Shown here piece by piece: positions 27,295 to 37,361 of a stretch of DNA of 64,000 nucleotides. The notes under the pieces are model-generated. The model was not told the DNA's origin. It did not search any database and saw only the letters and a program-made list of their open reading frames with translations. A program made the position numbers and the translations under genes. The DNA is taken from the NCBI RefSeq assembly GCF_022429565.1, contig NZ_CP092487.1, forward strand, positions 777,001-841,000. The letters run 5' to 3'. This stretch comes from Lutibacter sp. A64. GTDB taxonomy: Bacteria; Bacteroidota; Bacteroidia; Flavobacteriales; Flavobacteriaceae. The stretch's first letter is position 1. Each line of letters opens with the position of its first letter.

Positions 27295-30024
27295 TTATGC
27301 TTGTTTTTTTATAGCTGCTTGTGCTGATGCAATACGAGCAATTGGCACTCTAAAAGGAGAACAACTTACGTAGTTCATTCCTGTATTGTAGCAGAATTCT
27401 ACAGAACTTGGCTCTCCACCATGTTCACCACAAATACCTACTTTTAAGTTTGGTTTTGTGCTTCTACCTTTTTCTGTTCCTGTTTTAACTAATTGACCAA
27501 CACCTTCTTGATCTAGAACTTCGAAAGGATCTACATTTAAAATTCTATTTTCTATATAAACTGGTAAGAATTTACCAGCATCATCTCTAGAATAACCGAA
27601 TGTCATTTGTGTTAAGTCATTTGTTCCAAAAGAGAAGAAATCAGCTTTTTTAGCAATTAAATCAGCTGTTAATGCAGCTCTAGGAATTTCAATCATTGTA
27701 CCAACTAAGTATTCAACTGAGTCATTTCTTTCTTTAAATACTTCTTCTGCTGTAGCTCTAATTACTGCTTCTTGATTTTCAAACTCAGCAATTGTACCAA
27801 TTAAAGGAACCATAATTTCTGGTTTTGCAACAATTCCTTTTTCTTTTAAGTTTAATGCAGCTTCAATAATAGCTCTTGTTTGCATTTCGGTAATTTCTGG
27901 ATAGGTAATACCTAATCTACAACCTCTATGTCCTAACATTGGATTAAACTCTTCCAATTCTGCAACTTTAATTTTAACAGCTTCTAATGAAATGTGCATA
28001 TCTTCTGCTAAACTACGTTGTGTTTCTAATTGGTGAGGTACAAATTCGTGTAATGGTGGATCTAATAAACGAACTGTTACTGGTAAGCCATCCATTGCTT
28101 CAAATATACCTTCAAAATCTTCACGTTGCATTGGTAATAATTCATTTAACGCTTCTTTACGACCTTTTACGGTGTCGGCTAAAATCATTTCACGCATTGC
28201 TTTAATTCTGTCTACTTCAAAGAACATATGTTCTGTTCTTGTTAACCCAATACCTTGTGCACCAAATTTAACAGCTACTTTGGCATCTTTAGGAGAATCA
28301 GCATTTGTACGCACTTGCATAGTAGCGTATTTGTCTGATAGTTTCATAATTTCTGCAAATTCACCACTTACTTCTGGTTCAGCTGTAGCAACTTTACCTT
28401 CAATAATATTACCTGTAGAACCGTTTAAAGAAATCCAATCACCTTCTTGGTATTTATGGTCTCCAACAGTTAATGTTCTAGCTTTGTAATCAATTTTTAA
28501 AGCACCTGCACCAGAAACACAACATTTACCCATACCACGTGCAACAACGGCAGCGTGAGAAGTCATACCTCCACGAGCGGTTAAAATACCTTTAGCAATA
28601 TTCATACCTTCTAAATCTTCAGGAGAAGTTTCTATACGTACTAAAATACTGTGTTTAAATTTGTCAGCTTCATCTGCAAAGAAAACAATTTTACCTGTTG
28701 CAGCTCCTGGAGATGCTGGTAAACCTTGAGCAATAACATTTGCTTTTTTTAATGCAATTGGATCAAAAACTGGGTGTAATAATTCGTCTAATTTATTAGG
28801 CTCAATTTTTAAAAGCGTTTCTTTTTCAGTTATTAAACCTTCTTTTAAGAAATCCATTGCAATTTTAACCATTGCAGCACCAGTACGTTTACCATTACGT
28901 GTTTGAAGAATCCAAAGTTTACCATCTTGAATGGTGAACTCCATATCTTGCATATCTTTATAATGCAATTCTAATTTTTGTTGGTACTCGTTTAATTCTT
29001 TATAAATTTCGGGCATTAACTCTTCTAATGAAGGATAATTAGCAACTCTATCTTCTTCTTCTACTTTAGCTAATTCAGCCCAACGTAAAGAACCAATTTT
29101 AGTAATTTGTTGAGGTGTTCTTGTACCTGCAACTACATCTTCACCTTGTGCATCAATTAAGTATTCACCATTAAAAAGGTTTTCTCCTGTACCCGCATCA
29201 CGTGTAAAACATACTCCAGTACCAGAGTTACTTCCCATATTTCCATAAACCATAGCTTGTACGTTTACGGCAGTTCCCCATTCACCTGGGTAACCATTCA
29301 TTTTTCTATAGTATACAGCTCTATCACTATTCCAACTATTAAATACAGCCATTACTGCACCCCAAAGTTGATCCCAAGGGTTTGTTGGAAAATCGAAACC
29401 TGTACGTTTTTTTACAGCTTCTTTAAAATCATATACTAAATCTTTTAAATCTTGAATTGTGAATTCTGTATCTAATTCAATATTACGCTTATGTTTTAGA
29501 GCTTCCATTATTTCTTCAAAAGGATCAATATCATCTTTTGATTCTGGTTTCATACCTAAAACTACATCTCCATACATTTGAATAAATCTTCTGTAAGAAT
29601 CCCAAGCGAAACGTTCGTTTCCAGATTTTTTAGCCAATCCAATAACTACTTCATCATTTAAACCTAGGTTTAAAACTGTATCCATCATTCCTGGCATAGA
29701 AACTCTAGCTCCAGAACGTACAGAAACTAATAGTGGGTTTTCTTTGTCTCCAAATTTAGAACCCATTATTTGCTCTACATTGTCTATTGCGTCTTCTACT
29801 TCTTTAGTAATCAATTCAACAACTGCATCTTTTCCAAGTAAGTTATACTCTGTTGAAACTTCTGTAGTAATGGTAAACCCAGGAGGAACAGGTATTCCTA
29901 TTAATCCCATTTCAGCTAAATTAGCTCCTTTACCTCCTAAAAGGTTCCTCATTGTACTGTTACCATCAGCTGTTTTGTTTCCAAACTTGTAAACTCTGGT
30001 TTTGACTTCTTGTTGCGTCTCCAT
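27295..30024 (-). CDS. ppdK: Pyruvate, phosphate dikinase
   Basis: 909 residues, normal length. The enzyme interconverts ATP, pyruvate and Pi with AMP, PEP and PPi. The N-terminal ATP-grasp domain (1-350) has LLGGKGANLAEM and SVRSGARVSMPGMMDTVLNLG. The swivelling His domain carries GGMTSHAAVVARGMGKCCVSG with the phospho-accepting His. The C-terminal PEP/pyruvate barrel has FGTNDLTQMTFGYSRDD and GICGEHGGEPSSVEFC. The gene is monocistronic. A -7-like TAAATTTG lies on the minus strand at 30071-30064. Confidence 0.96.
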   Translation of the reverse strand: METQQEVKTRVYKFGNKTADGNSTMRNLLGGKGANLAEMGLIGIPVPPGFTITTEVSTEYNLLGKDAVVELITKEVEDAIDNVEQIMGSKFGDKENPLLVSVRSGARVSMPGMMDTVLNLGLNDEVVIGLAKKSGNERFAWDSYRRFIQMYGDVVLGMKPESKDDIDPFEEIMEALKHKRNIELDTEFTIQDLKDLVYDFKEAVKKRTGFDFPTNPWDQLWGAVMAVFNSWNSDRAVYYRKMNGYPGEWGTAVNVQAMVYGNMGSNSGTGVCFTRDAGTGENLFNGEYLIDAQGEDVVAGTRTPQQITKIGSLRWAELAKVEEEDRVANYPSLEELMPEIYKELNEYQQKLELHYKDMQDMEFTIQDGKLWILQTRNGKRTGAAMVKIAMDFLKEGLITEKETLLKIEPNKLDELLHPVFDPIALKKANVIAQGLPASPGAATGKIVFFADEADKFKHSILVRIETSPEDLEGMNIAKGILTARGGMTSHAAVVARGMGKCCVSGAGALKIDYKARTLTVGDHKYQEGDWISLNGSTGNIIEGKVATAEPEVSGEFAEIMKLSDKYATMQVRTNADSPKDAKVAVKFGAQGIGLTRTEHMFFEVDRIKAMREMILADTVKGRKEALNELLPMQREDFEGIFEAMDGLPVTVRLLDPPLHEFVPHQLETQRSLAEDMHISLEAVKIKVAELEEFNPMLGHRGCRLGITYPEITEMQTRAIIEAALNLKEKGIVAKPEIMVPLIGTIAEFENQEAVIRATAEEVFKERNDSVEYLVGTMIEIPRAALTADLIAKKADFFSFGTNDLTQMTFGYSRDDAGKFLPVYIENRILNVDPFEVLDQEGVGQLVKTGTEKGRSTKPNLKVGICGEHGGEPSSVEFCYNTGMNYVSCSPFRVPIARIASAQAAIKKQA

Positions 30025-30356
30025 CTTAATATTTATTTATGTTATCTTTTTATTTTAAGAGAACAAATTTAAGAACAGTAAATAAAGTAGAATATGACTT
30101 TTGTCAGTATAATTTTCCGTTTTTAAATAAAAGTAATATTTGTTACAATTAAGATTTTGTATTTTTTATTAAGAAAATTATGGTTTTAAATACGTTTTTT
30201 ATAATATTTTGATATTCAGTATTTTATTTTTATTTGATATTTTTTTTATTCTATAATTATAAAATAATAAAGCCTAAAATTTAGTGATGAAGCTAAATTT
30301 TAGGCTGTTAAACTGTTAATGTTTTAGTTAAATTTTTTTTTGAAGAATTTTAGTAT
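30025..30356. other. 332-bp intergenic region: ppdK promoter side and a terminator
   Basis: No gene is visible. On the minus strand it holds a -7-like TAAATTTG at 30071-30064 in front of ppdK. At 30271-30306 it has a hairpin that ends the tolC operon. The rest is extremely AT-rich. Confidence 0.5.
30265..30306 (-). terminator. Intrinsic terminator of the RND efflux operon
   Basis: A perfect 14-bp stem, AGCCTAAAATTTAG/CTAAATTTTAGGCT, with an 8-base loop. A T-rich tail on the minus strand follows. It lies ~50 bases after the tolC stop. Confidence 0.8.
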
Positions 30357-31673
30357 TTAAAAATCGGTATCTAATAGCTCTCCTGAAAGTTGTAGCAATA
30401 TTAATTCTGCATTTTTAGCATCGTATTTAGCAATGTTATAACTAGATTGTGCATTTAATAAATTTAATTGCGCTTGTCTAAACTCTATAGAGGTAGTTTG
30501 ACCTAATTTAAATTTTTCTTCTGTTCTAGAAAAGTTATTTTTATTTGTTTCCACATTTTTTTCTTCAGCATTTAAAATAAATAAGGCATTGTTATAAACT
30601 TCTAAAGCATTTGCAACGTTGCGTTCTAATTCATTAAGAGTTTGTTCTTTTTGAACTTTTAAATTATCTTCATAAATTTTTGCATTTTGAATGCTTGTTT
30701 TTGTGCTTCCTCCATCAAATATATTCCAATTTAAACTTAAACCTGCATTTAAACCTTTAGAGAGTTGTTCTGCATAGGTAAAAGTACCATCGTTATTATT
30801 TTTATTAAATCCATAAGAACTATTTAAGCTTAGACTAGGTAATAAATTGGATTTATTTATTTTAATATCGAATTGGCTTAATTCTAGGTTTTTATTAGCT
30901 TTCTGAATTTCTATATTGTATTCTTTTGCTTTTTCAATTAGTGTATTTAATTCAAAAACTAAATTAAATGTAATATCTGTATCTACAGTAAAATCTGTAT
31001 TTACATTTCTACCTAATACTAAATTTAAATCTCTTTTAGAATTAGCCAATAAGCGTTGTGTATTTATGTAATTAATACTATCATTATTAACATCAACTTC
31101 AGCATTTAATACTTCTAGTTTTGTGTTTTGTCCATAATCAAACCCGTATTTAGCTCTTAATAAACGCTGTTTAGAAATGCTTAACGATTCTTTAATATTT
31201 TTACTGTCTTCAGTTAATTGAGCTACATTATAATATATTGAAAAAACTTGTAATAGAGAATTTTCAATTACGGTTTGGGCTTCTAATTCTGATAAGTTAT
31301 GAGCTTCTTTTAATTTTTTATAATTGTAAGTTCTTCCTAAACCATCATAAAGTGTGTAATTTAAGCCAATAGACGCATTGTACGAATTTGATTCAGCTCC
31401 ATTAGTTTCTGAAACAGTTCCATTTTGAAGCGTATATTCGGTATCATCTAAATTGTAATTAGCACCAGCACTAGCTGTTATTTGAGGTAAATAACCGCTA
31501 TTATTTAGACTGGCATTGTTTTCGGCAATTTTAACATTATTCTTAGCAATTAAAATTCCATAATTATTTTCTAAAGCTAAGTTTACGGCATCTTCTTTTG
31601 TAAGCTTTTCTTGTGCAAAACCACTTGTTAAACAAAGTAAAAATGCAAATGCTATTTTATTAATATAATTCAT
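30357..31673 (-). CDS. TolC-family outer membrane efflux protein
   Basis: ATG 31673 gives a clean signal peptide (MNYINKIAFAFLLCLTSGFAQ); the frame is open to an earlier ATG at 31694 that would add seven residues. 438 residues. Two repeated halves with long helical hairpins are visible (LELSQFDIKINKSNLLPSLS and the TLNELERNVANALEVYNNAL segment), as in the TolC trimer. It forms the outer-membrane channel for the RND pump whose gene overlaps its start by 14 bases. Confidence 0.9.
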   Translation of the reverse strand: MNYINKIAFAFLLCLTSGFAQEKLTKEDAVNLALENNYGILIAKNNVKIAENNASLNNSGYLPQITASAGANYNLDDTEYTLQNGTVSETNGAESNSYNASIGLNYTLYDGLGRTYNYKKLKEAHNLSELEAQTVIENSLLQVFSIYYNVAQLTEDSKNIKESLSISKQRLLRAKYGFDYGQNTKLEVLNAEVDVNNDSINYINTQRLLANSKRDLNLVLGRNVNTDFTVDTDITFNLVFELNTLIEKAKEYNIEIQKANKNLELSQFDIKINKSNLLPSLSLNSSYGFNKNNNDGTFTYAEQLSKGLNAGLSLNWNIFDGGSTKTSIQNAKIYEDNLKVQKEQTLNELERNVANALEVYNNALFILNAEEKNVETNKNNFSRTEEKFKLGQTTSIEFRQAQLNLLNAQSSYNIAKYDAKNAELILLQLSGELLDTDF

Positions 31674-34600
31674 CTTCTTCAATATTTGATTCAATAATTG
31701 CTCTTTCTACTTCTTCTTTGGTTACTTTTTTTCCTGTTCTTAGCCATTTAAAAAAGACTTTTATAGAATTACCTAGAGATAATAAAAGAGGTAACATAAC
31801 CAATGTTAAAACGGTAGCTACGCCAATACCATAAGATATTGATAATGCCATTGGTTTTAAAAATTGTGCTTGTCTACTTTTTTCTAATAGGAGTGGAGCT
31901 AAACCTGCAATTGTTGTTAATGAAGTTAAAAAGATTGCTCTAAATCTAGAAATACCTGCTTTATACAAAGCTTGATCGTATTTTAAACCTTGTTTTAAAT
32001 TAGAGTTTACTTTTCCAATAAGCACTAAACCATCGTTTACTAAAATACCTATAAGTGCAATTATTCCTAATCCAGATAAAACATTAATTGGAAAACCGTG
32101 AATCCAATGGCCCCAACCAACACCAATTAAACTAAAAGGTATCATTATCATTAATAACAAAGGTTGATCGTACGATCTAAATGTAAAGGCTATTGTAAAA
32201 TAAATTAGCAATAAAATTATAGGAAATGTTTTAGCAGCTGAGCTAGAAGTTTTATTGGCTTCTCTATTTTGTCCTTCATAAAGAGCAGAAACTGTTGGGT
32301 ATTTAGATAGAATTTCAGGAATTATAGTTGTTTTTATTTTTTCTATAGCATCTACAGCACTTCCGTCAGGATCTTGTAAATCTGCATTTACTTGAATTTC
32401 TCTTTTACCAGCTAAGTGATTTATAGCTACTTCTCCTCTTTGTATGGTATATGTGGCAATTTCACTAAAAGGAACTCTATCTCCAGTTGGTGTTGTAATC
32501 CACATATTGTCTAAATCTTTAATAGAAGATCTATCTTCTTTTAAATAACGCACCCAAACTTTAATTTCATCTTGTCCACGTTGAAAACGTTGTGCTTGGT
32601 AGCCAAAAAAACCGGCTCTAACTTGACTCATTACAGTTTGTAAGTTTAAGCCTAATATATAAGCATCGTTTTTTAATTTAATTTGAACTTCTTTAATACC
32701 TTGTGGGTCGTTGTCTGAAATATCTTTTAAATCAGAATCTAAACTTAAAGCAGCTTTAAGGTCGTTTTTAGCAGCTTTTAATTCGCTGATATTGTTTCCC
32801 AAAAGAGATACAGATACTGGACTTCCTCCAAAACGGCCACCAGAGCCATAGGTTAAACTTTCTGTACCATAAAAAGTTCCTGCTTTTTCTCTAATGGTAT
32901 TTGTTATTTCTGTTGAAGAAAATTCTCTAGATTCACCAGGTAATAAATTTACGGTTAATGAAGCATTTGAAGTTCCAGGTCCTATACGTTTTATTACATT
33001 TTGCACAACTCTTTGGTGGTCAGATTGTTTTTCGGTATATTCTTCACTTACCAACCAAACAGCTTTTTCAATTTCAGAAATTATAGAATCTGTAACTTTT
33101 TCATTAGTACCTTGTGGCATTGTTAAATTTATACTAACTCTATCACTAGCAACTTTTGGAAAAAAATCTGTTTTAATAATACCTCCTTGAATTCCATATA
33201 TTGTAAAAATTAATAAAGATAATGGAATTGCAAAACCAGCAATTTTATTTCTTAAGAAGAATCGTAAAAAAGGAGCGTATATTTTATCTCTAATTAAAAA
33301 TAAAAATGTTTCAGATTTAGTATTAATTGCTGAGAAAAATTGATTGATTTTAGATTTCTTTTTTTCTTTTCTAACCAGTGCTTTTGAATGTGCAATATGG
33401 GCTGGTAAAATAATTAAAGCTTCAAGTAATGAAATTAACAGAGTGAGAATAACTACAGAAGAAACTTCGCCAAAAAACTTACCAATTCTACCATCTAAAA
33501 AATAAAATGTAGAAAAAGCTAATAAGGTTGTTATAATTGCTGAAACAATAGGAGGGATTACTTCAACAGTTCCATCTATTGCAGCTCTAATAGGGCTTTT
33601 GCCTTTTTCGTAGTGATTGTAAATATTTTCTCCAATAACAATTCCATCATCAACTAAAATACCAATAACTATAATCATTCCAAATAGCGATAAAATATTA
33701 ATTGTAATATCTAACATTGGAGCAAAAACAAACATTCCAAAAAACGAGATTGGTAAACCTGCGGCTACCCAAAAAGCCAATCTTGGATTTAAAAAGAGCG
33801 ATAAAAATAAAAGCACTAATAAAATTCCAACAATTCCATTGTTTACAAGTAATTCTGTACGTTGCATTAATGTAATTGAGCGGTCACTAGTAACATCAAT
33901 TTTTACATTGGTATATTGTTGATTAAATTTATCGATATACTCGTTTACAATATTTGCAGATTTTATTAGATCTTCACTATTAGTGTTGGTTATTGAAATA
34001 TTTAAAGCAACTTCACCATTAAAATAGACTCTATCTGGAGTTTCAGACCAAGTATCTCTTACTTCAGCTACATCACTTAGTCTTATAATATTTCCAGAAT
34101 TGTCGCTTTTTACTGGAATATTTAAGAGTTCTATACCTTGATATTTTTTGTTTCTAGCTCTAATTAAATAATCTTCTTCAGTAGTTTTAATATTTCCACC
34201 AGAAATTAAAATATTAGCATTTGCAACTGCTTGAGCCACTTCTTGAAAAGTTATATTGTAAGCTCTTAAATCACTTTCTTTAAGGGCAATGTCAATTTCT
34301 TCATCAGGGAAACCAGTTAATGAAACTTGAGAAATACCTTCTATACCTCTAATGTCATTTTCTATAGTTCTACCATATTGTTTTAAAGTAGCTAGCGGTA
34401 TATTGTCTCCGCTTACTGTAAAAGAAATAGTTTCTCTAACACTTTCAATTTTTGAAATAACCGCAGGTTCCATACCAGAAGGGAAGGAGGGAACTCTATC
34501 TACTGCATTTTTTACATCTGCTAAAACTACATCTACATCTTTTCCTTTTTCAACTTCAATACTAATAGAAGCTGAATTTTCACGAGAAACAGAAGTAACT

Positions 34601-34839
34601 CTATCTACACCAACTATACCTTTTAAGTTATCTTCAATTTTAAGAACAATACCTTCTTCCATTTCTTCAGGAGATGCTCCAGGATAGGATACGCTAATGC
34701 TGATACTATCTGAATCTGATAGTGGAAAAAAGGAAGATTTCATTGAAAATACTCCAACAATCCCAAAAATTATAAATGCAATAATAAAAATATTAACTGC
34801 AACTGGGTATTTTATAAAATATGTAATTATTTTTTTCAT
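31660..34839 (-). CDS. RND efflux pump inner-membrane transporter (AcrB-like)
   Basis: 1,059 residues, full length, with 12 predicted spans and two large periplasmic loops. The proton-relay pair is in IGILVDDGIVIGENIYNH (TM4), matching Asp407/Asp408 of AcrB. The second half has IGILVNDGLVLIGKVN. FFPLSDSDSISISVSYPGASPEEMEE at the start is typical of this class. It drives drug or hydrophobic-compound export with the adaptor and TolC encoded around it. An acidic C-terminus (IESNIEEDELY) overlaps the tolC start. Substrates cannot be predicted. Confidence 0.93.
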   Translation of the reverse strand: MKKIITYFIKYPVAVNIFIIAFIIFGIVGVFSMKSSFFPLSDSDSISISVSYPGASPEEMEEGIVLKIEDNLKGIVGVDRVTSVSRENSASISIEVEKGKDVDVVLADVKNAVDRVPSFPSGMEPAVISKIESVRETISFTVSGDNIPLATLKQYGRTIENDIRGIEGISQVSLTGFPDEEIDIALKESDLRAYNITFQEVAQAVANANILISGGNIKTTEEDYLIRARNKKYQGIELLNIPVKSDNSGNIIRLSDVAEVRDTWSETPDRVYFNGEVALNISITNTNSEDLIKSANIVNEYIDKFNQQYTNVKIDVTSDRSITLMQRTELLVNNGIVGILLVLLFLSLFLNPRLAFWVAAGLPISFFGMFVFAPMLDITINILSLFGMIIVIGILVDDGIVIGENIYNHYEKGKSPIRAAIDGTVEVIPPIVSAIITTLLAFSTFYFLDGRIGKFFGEVSSVVILTLLISLLEALIILPAHIAHSKALVRKEKKKSKINQFFSAINTKSETFLFLIRDKIYAPFLRFFLRNKIAGFAIPLSLLIFTIYGIQGGIIKTDFFPKVASDRVSINLTMPQGTNEKVTDSIISEIEKAVWLVSEEYTEKQSDHQRVVQNVIKRIGPGTSNASLTVNLLPGESREFSSTEITNTIREKAGTFYGTESLTYGSGGRFGGSPVSVSLLGNNISELKAAKNDLKAALSLDSDLKDISDNDPQGIKEVQIKLKNDAYILGLNLQTVMSQVRAGFFGYQAQRFQRGQDEIKVWVRYLKEDRSSIKDLDNMWITTPTGDRVPFSEIATYTIQRGEVAINHLAGKREIQVNADLQDPDGSAVDAIEKIKTTIIPEILSKYPTVSALYEGQNREANKTSSSAAKTFPIILLLIYFTIAFTFRSYDQPLLLMIMIPFSLIGVGWGHWIHGFPINVLSGLGIIALIGILVNDGLVLIGKVNSNLKQGLKYDQALYKAGISRFRAIFLTSLTTIAGLAPLLLEKSRQAQFLKPMALSISYGIGVATVLTLVMLPLLLSLGNSIKVFFKWLRTGKKVTKEEVERAIIESNIEEDELY

Positions 34840-34842
34840 TGT

Positions 34843-35967
34843 TTATTCGTTGTTGGTAGTTTCATTAATAGTTTTAACTAACATACCATTATAAGCACCT
34901 GGAAGTGGTTTAGATAAGATGTTTGTGCCATTTTCTAAACCTTGTACAATTACGGTGTTATCATTAAAATATACCGGTTTTACAGTTACTAAATTTAGTG
35001 TAGAATCTTTTATTGTGAATAGTTTTGTATCATCTACTAATAATTGTCTAGATACTTCTATGGCATTTTCAATAGATTTGGTTTCTAGATCTGCAGTTAA
35101 ATACATACCTTCTCTTAGTTGTTCTCCTTTAACTTGTAAAAAAGCTTTTACTGTTTGTGTAGTTTGGTCTACTTTACCATTTACCCTAACCACTTTAGCT
35201 TCCCAAACATTAGTTTTATTTTGGTTGTAAATACTAACGGTATTTCCTTTTTTTAGTAAATTAGCATAGGTTAGGTTTATATTAACTTCCATTTCATATA
35301 TAGATGGATCTATAAATTCGCCTAATTTTTGACCAGATCTAACCAAAGAACCTTGTGTAACCATTACTTCTGTTAAAATACCTTTAAAAGGAGCTCTTAA
35401 AGTATATTTACCATGTTTAACCTCTAAATTTTTAACATTGTAATAAGTTGTAATAATGCCTCTTCCAGAAATAAAGAATTTTTCTTTTTCTGAATTTGTA
35501 TCAGGAAGTTTAGGTATTGGTTTATTAATATCGAAACTATTTAGGTACGACTTCCATTTTTCATATTCATTAGGGTAATCTAACTGAATATCTGGCATTA
35601 TTGCAGTAATAACATTAAATAAATTACTTTTTTGAGCTTTTAAATTGGCATAAAACTCATCGCTATTAATAGAAATAATAGCTTCATTTTTTGCAAACTC
35701 TGTTCCTTCTTTAAATTCTTTAGAAGTTGTTTTTAAAATACCTTGTACTTCAGAATACAATTCAATTTTATTACTAGCAGTTATACTTCCGCTAGTAGTT
35801 ATAACAACAGGAATAGCGTTGTTTTTAATTTTTTTAGCATAAACGGTACTTACAATTTTATCGAAAGTTGGGTTGCCCTTTTTACTGTTGTTTACAATTG
35901 CTGTACCTCCAATAATTGATAGCGCAATTAGTAAAAGGCTTCCAATTGTAATAATTATTTTTCTCAT
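34843..35967 (-). CDS. RND efflux periplasmic adaptor (membrane fusion protein)
   Basis: 374 residues. The N-terminal anchor is IIITIGSLLLIALSIIGGTAI. The lipoyl half-motifs are SGSITASNKIELYSEVQGIL and YTLRAPFKGILTEVMVTQGSLV, separated by a short coiled-coil insert (~120-180). The barrel and membrane-proximal domains follow. Its ATG overlaps the marR stop by four bases (ATGA arrangement), and the pump gene starts 3 bp downstream. It is the middle gene of the marR-adaptor-RND-tolC operon. Confidence 0.9.
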   Translation of the reverse strand: MRKIIITIGSLLLIALSIIGGTAIVNNSKKGNPTFDKIVSTVYAKKIKNNAIPVVITTSGSITASNKIELYSEVQGILKTTSKEFKEGTEFAKNEAIISINSDEFYANLKAQKSNLFNVITAIMPDIQLDYPNEYEKWKSYLNSFDINKPIPKLPDTNSEKEKFFISGRGIITTYYNVKNLEVKHGKYTLRAPFKGILTEVMVTQGSLVRSGQKLGEFIDPSIYEMEVNINLTYANLLKKGNTVSIYNQNKTNVWEAKVVRVNGKVDQTTQTVKAFLQVKGEQLREGMYLTADLETKSIENAIEVSRQLLVDDTKLFTIKDSTLNLVTVKPVYFNDNTVIVQGLENGTNILSKPLPGAYNGMLVKTINETTNNE

Positions 35968-36410
35968 AATTTAAGTGAATGTTCTTGGGTTATATTAAGT
36001 TGTATTTTTTTTATAGTTTCTATTGCTTGAGAAATTTCTGAATTTGTAATGCCTTCTTGAAGTTGCTCAAAAGATTTTTTAATTATTGGTAATGTTATAG
36101 CGTAGAGTTCTTCACCTAAGCTTGTTAAACAAATATTTTTTACTCTTTTATCCTTTTTTATAGGTTTTCTAGATATAAGGCCTTTTTTTTCCATAGTAGA
36201 AATTAATCTAGAAAAAGAAGTTTTATCGCTTTCGGTAATTAAAGCAATATCGTGTTGAGGCTTACAATTATTTTCAGTTAAGACTTTTAGAACTACAAAT
36301 TGCTCTTTAGTTAAATCAATTGTATGTTCTTTAAAAATTTTATTTATATAGGAAGCGTGCATTTTTGCTGTAATACCTATCCACGGAAAAATTGAATGTT
36401 CTAAAAACAA
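35964..36410 (-). CDS. MarR-family transcriptional regulator of the efflux operon
   Basis: The frame can be extended to an ATG at 36485, but the promoter lies inside that extension (-7 box at 36435-36428), so the first residues could not be made. The TTG at 36410 (LFLEHSIFPWIG...) gives 148 residues, normal for MarR. The winged helix is at ~55-110: LTENNCKPQHDIALITESDK is the reader region, and SRLISTMEKKGLISRKPIKKDKRVKNICLT contains the DxR-type wing. It heads the efflux operon and probably represses it, released by a small ligand. A matching operator is visible. Confidence 0.88.
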   Translation of the reverse strand: MFLEHSIFPWIGITAKMHASYINKIFKEHTIDLTKEQFVVLKVLTENNCKPQHDIALITESDKTSFSRLISTMEKKGLISRKPIKKDKRVKNICLTSLGEELYAITLPIIKKSFEQLQEGITNSEISQAIETIKKIQLNITQEHSLKL

Positions 36411-36427
36411 AATATTTAATTTTTTTG

Positions 36428-36435
36428 CAAATATA
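36428..36435 (-). promoter_or_regulatory. -7 promoter element of the marR-efflux operon
   Basis: TATATTTG on the minus strand, 17 bases before the TTG start of marR. Any transcript would start within a few bases of the TTG, so the leader is very short. Confidence 0.6.
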
Positions 36436-36447
36436 GTATTTAATGAT

Positions 36448-36467
36448 ATAGTTGTATGTGCAACTAT
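36448..36467. promoter_or_regulatory. 20-bp palindromic operator over the marR promoter
   Basis: ATAGTTGTATGTGCAACTAT has perfect 7-bp arms (ATAGTTG/CAACTAT) around a 6-base centre. It covers the region 13-32 bases upstream of the -7 box, i.e. the -33 element position. Size and place match an autoregulatory MarR dimer site. Confidence 0.65.
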
Positions 36468-36524
36468 GTTAATTAGTGTTAACAAAAACAGTTAAAAAAT
36501 ACTTTTATGGTATTTATTATATTA

Positions 36525-36532
36525 TACCTTTG
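36525..36532 (+). promoter_or_regulatory. -7 promoter element of bshB1
   Basis: TACCTTTG fits TAnnTTTG, 57 bases before the bshB1 ATG. Confidence 0.5.
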
Positions 36533-36589
36533 CTTTTAAAATTTAGAGCGGTTTAATACAAACAGAACGCTGTTTAAAATTATATAGAC

Positions 36590-37306
36590 ATGAAATTAGA
36601 TATTTTAGCAATTGGTGCGCATCCAGATGATGTTGAATTAGGTTGTGGAGCAACAATATTAAAAGAAATTTCTTTAGGGAAAAAAGTTGGGATTTTAGAT
36701 TTAACAAGAGGAGAACTTGGAACAAGAGGGTCTGCTGAAATTAGAGCTATTGAAGCTAAAAATGCAGCAAAAATATTAGGAGTTGAAGTTCGAGAAAATT
36801 TAGCTTTTTCAGATGGATTTTTTGTTAATGATAAAGAACATCAGCTTGAAATTATTAAAATAATAAGAAAATATAAACCTACAATTGTATTGTGTAATGC
36901 TTTTGATGATAGACATATAGACCATTCTAAAGGAAGTAAATTAGTATCTGATGCTTGTTTTTTATCGGGTTTAATTAAAATTGAAACTAAATTAGATGGA
37001 GAAGTTCAAGAAGCTTGGAGACCAAAACAAGTGTATCATTACATTCAATGGAAAAATATTGAACCAGATTTTGTAGTTGATGTTTCTGGCTTTATAGAAA
37101 CTAAGTTAGAAGCTGTAAAAGCTTATAGTTCTCAGTTTTATGATCCAAAGAGTAATGAGCCAACTTCACCTATTACAAGTAAAAACTTTTTAGATAGTAT
37201 TATTTATAGAGCCCAAGACTTGGGTAGATTGATTGGAACTTCTCACGCAGAAGGTTTTAACACAGAGCGTTATGTTGCTGTAGAAAATTTAGATAAATTA
37301 ATTTAA
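36590..37306 (+). CDS. bshB1: Bacillithiol biosynthesis deacetylase BshB1
   Basis: 238 residues, LmbE/PIG-L zinc deacetylase family. The zinc motif is AIGAHPDDVELGCG (His11, Asp13, Asp14), and the third ligand is in FDDRHIDHSKG. YSSQFYDPKSNEPTSPITSKNF and GTSHAEGFNTERYVAVENL are specific to the BshB1 branch. The enzyme removes acetate from GlcNAc-malate to give GlcN-malate, the second step to bacillithiol. BshA and BshC are not in the window. It is divergent from the marR operon with a shared intergenic region. Confidence 0.92.
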   Translation: MKLDILAIGAHPDDVELGCGATILKEISLGKKVGILDLTRGELGTRGSAEIRAIEAKNAAKILGVEVRENLAFSDGFFVNDKEHQLEIIKIIRKYKPTIVLCNAFDDRHIDHSKGSKLVSDACFLSGLIKIETKLDGEVQEAWRPKQVYHYIQWKNIEPDFVVDVSGFIETKLEAVKAYSSQFYDPKSNEPTSPITSKNFLDSIIYRAQDLGRLIGTSHAEGFNTERYVAVENLDKLI

Positions 37307-37314
37307 AAAAATAC

Positions 37315-37345
37315 TTGTATAAAATTATACAATGTTTTACATTTG
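37315..37345 (+). promoter_or_regulatory. Bacteroidota promoter of tRNA-His
   Basis: TTG at 37315-37317, a 20-base spacer, then TACATTTG at 37338-37345. This matches the -33/-7 pattern and ends 16 bases before the tRNA. Confidence 0.7.
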
Positions 37346-37361
37346 CATCCGCGAATAAATG

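Noticed and set aside
29257..29992. Plus-strand frames within ppdK
   Set aside because: They are shadows of a full-length, motif-complete ppdK on the minus strand.
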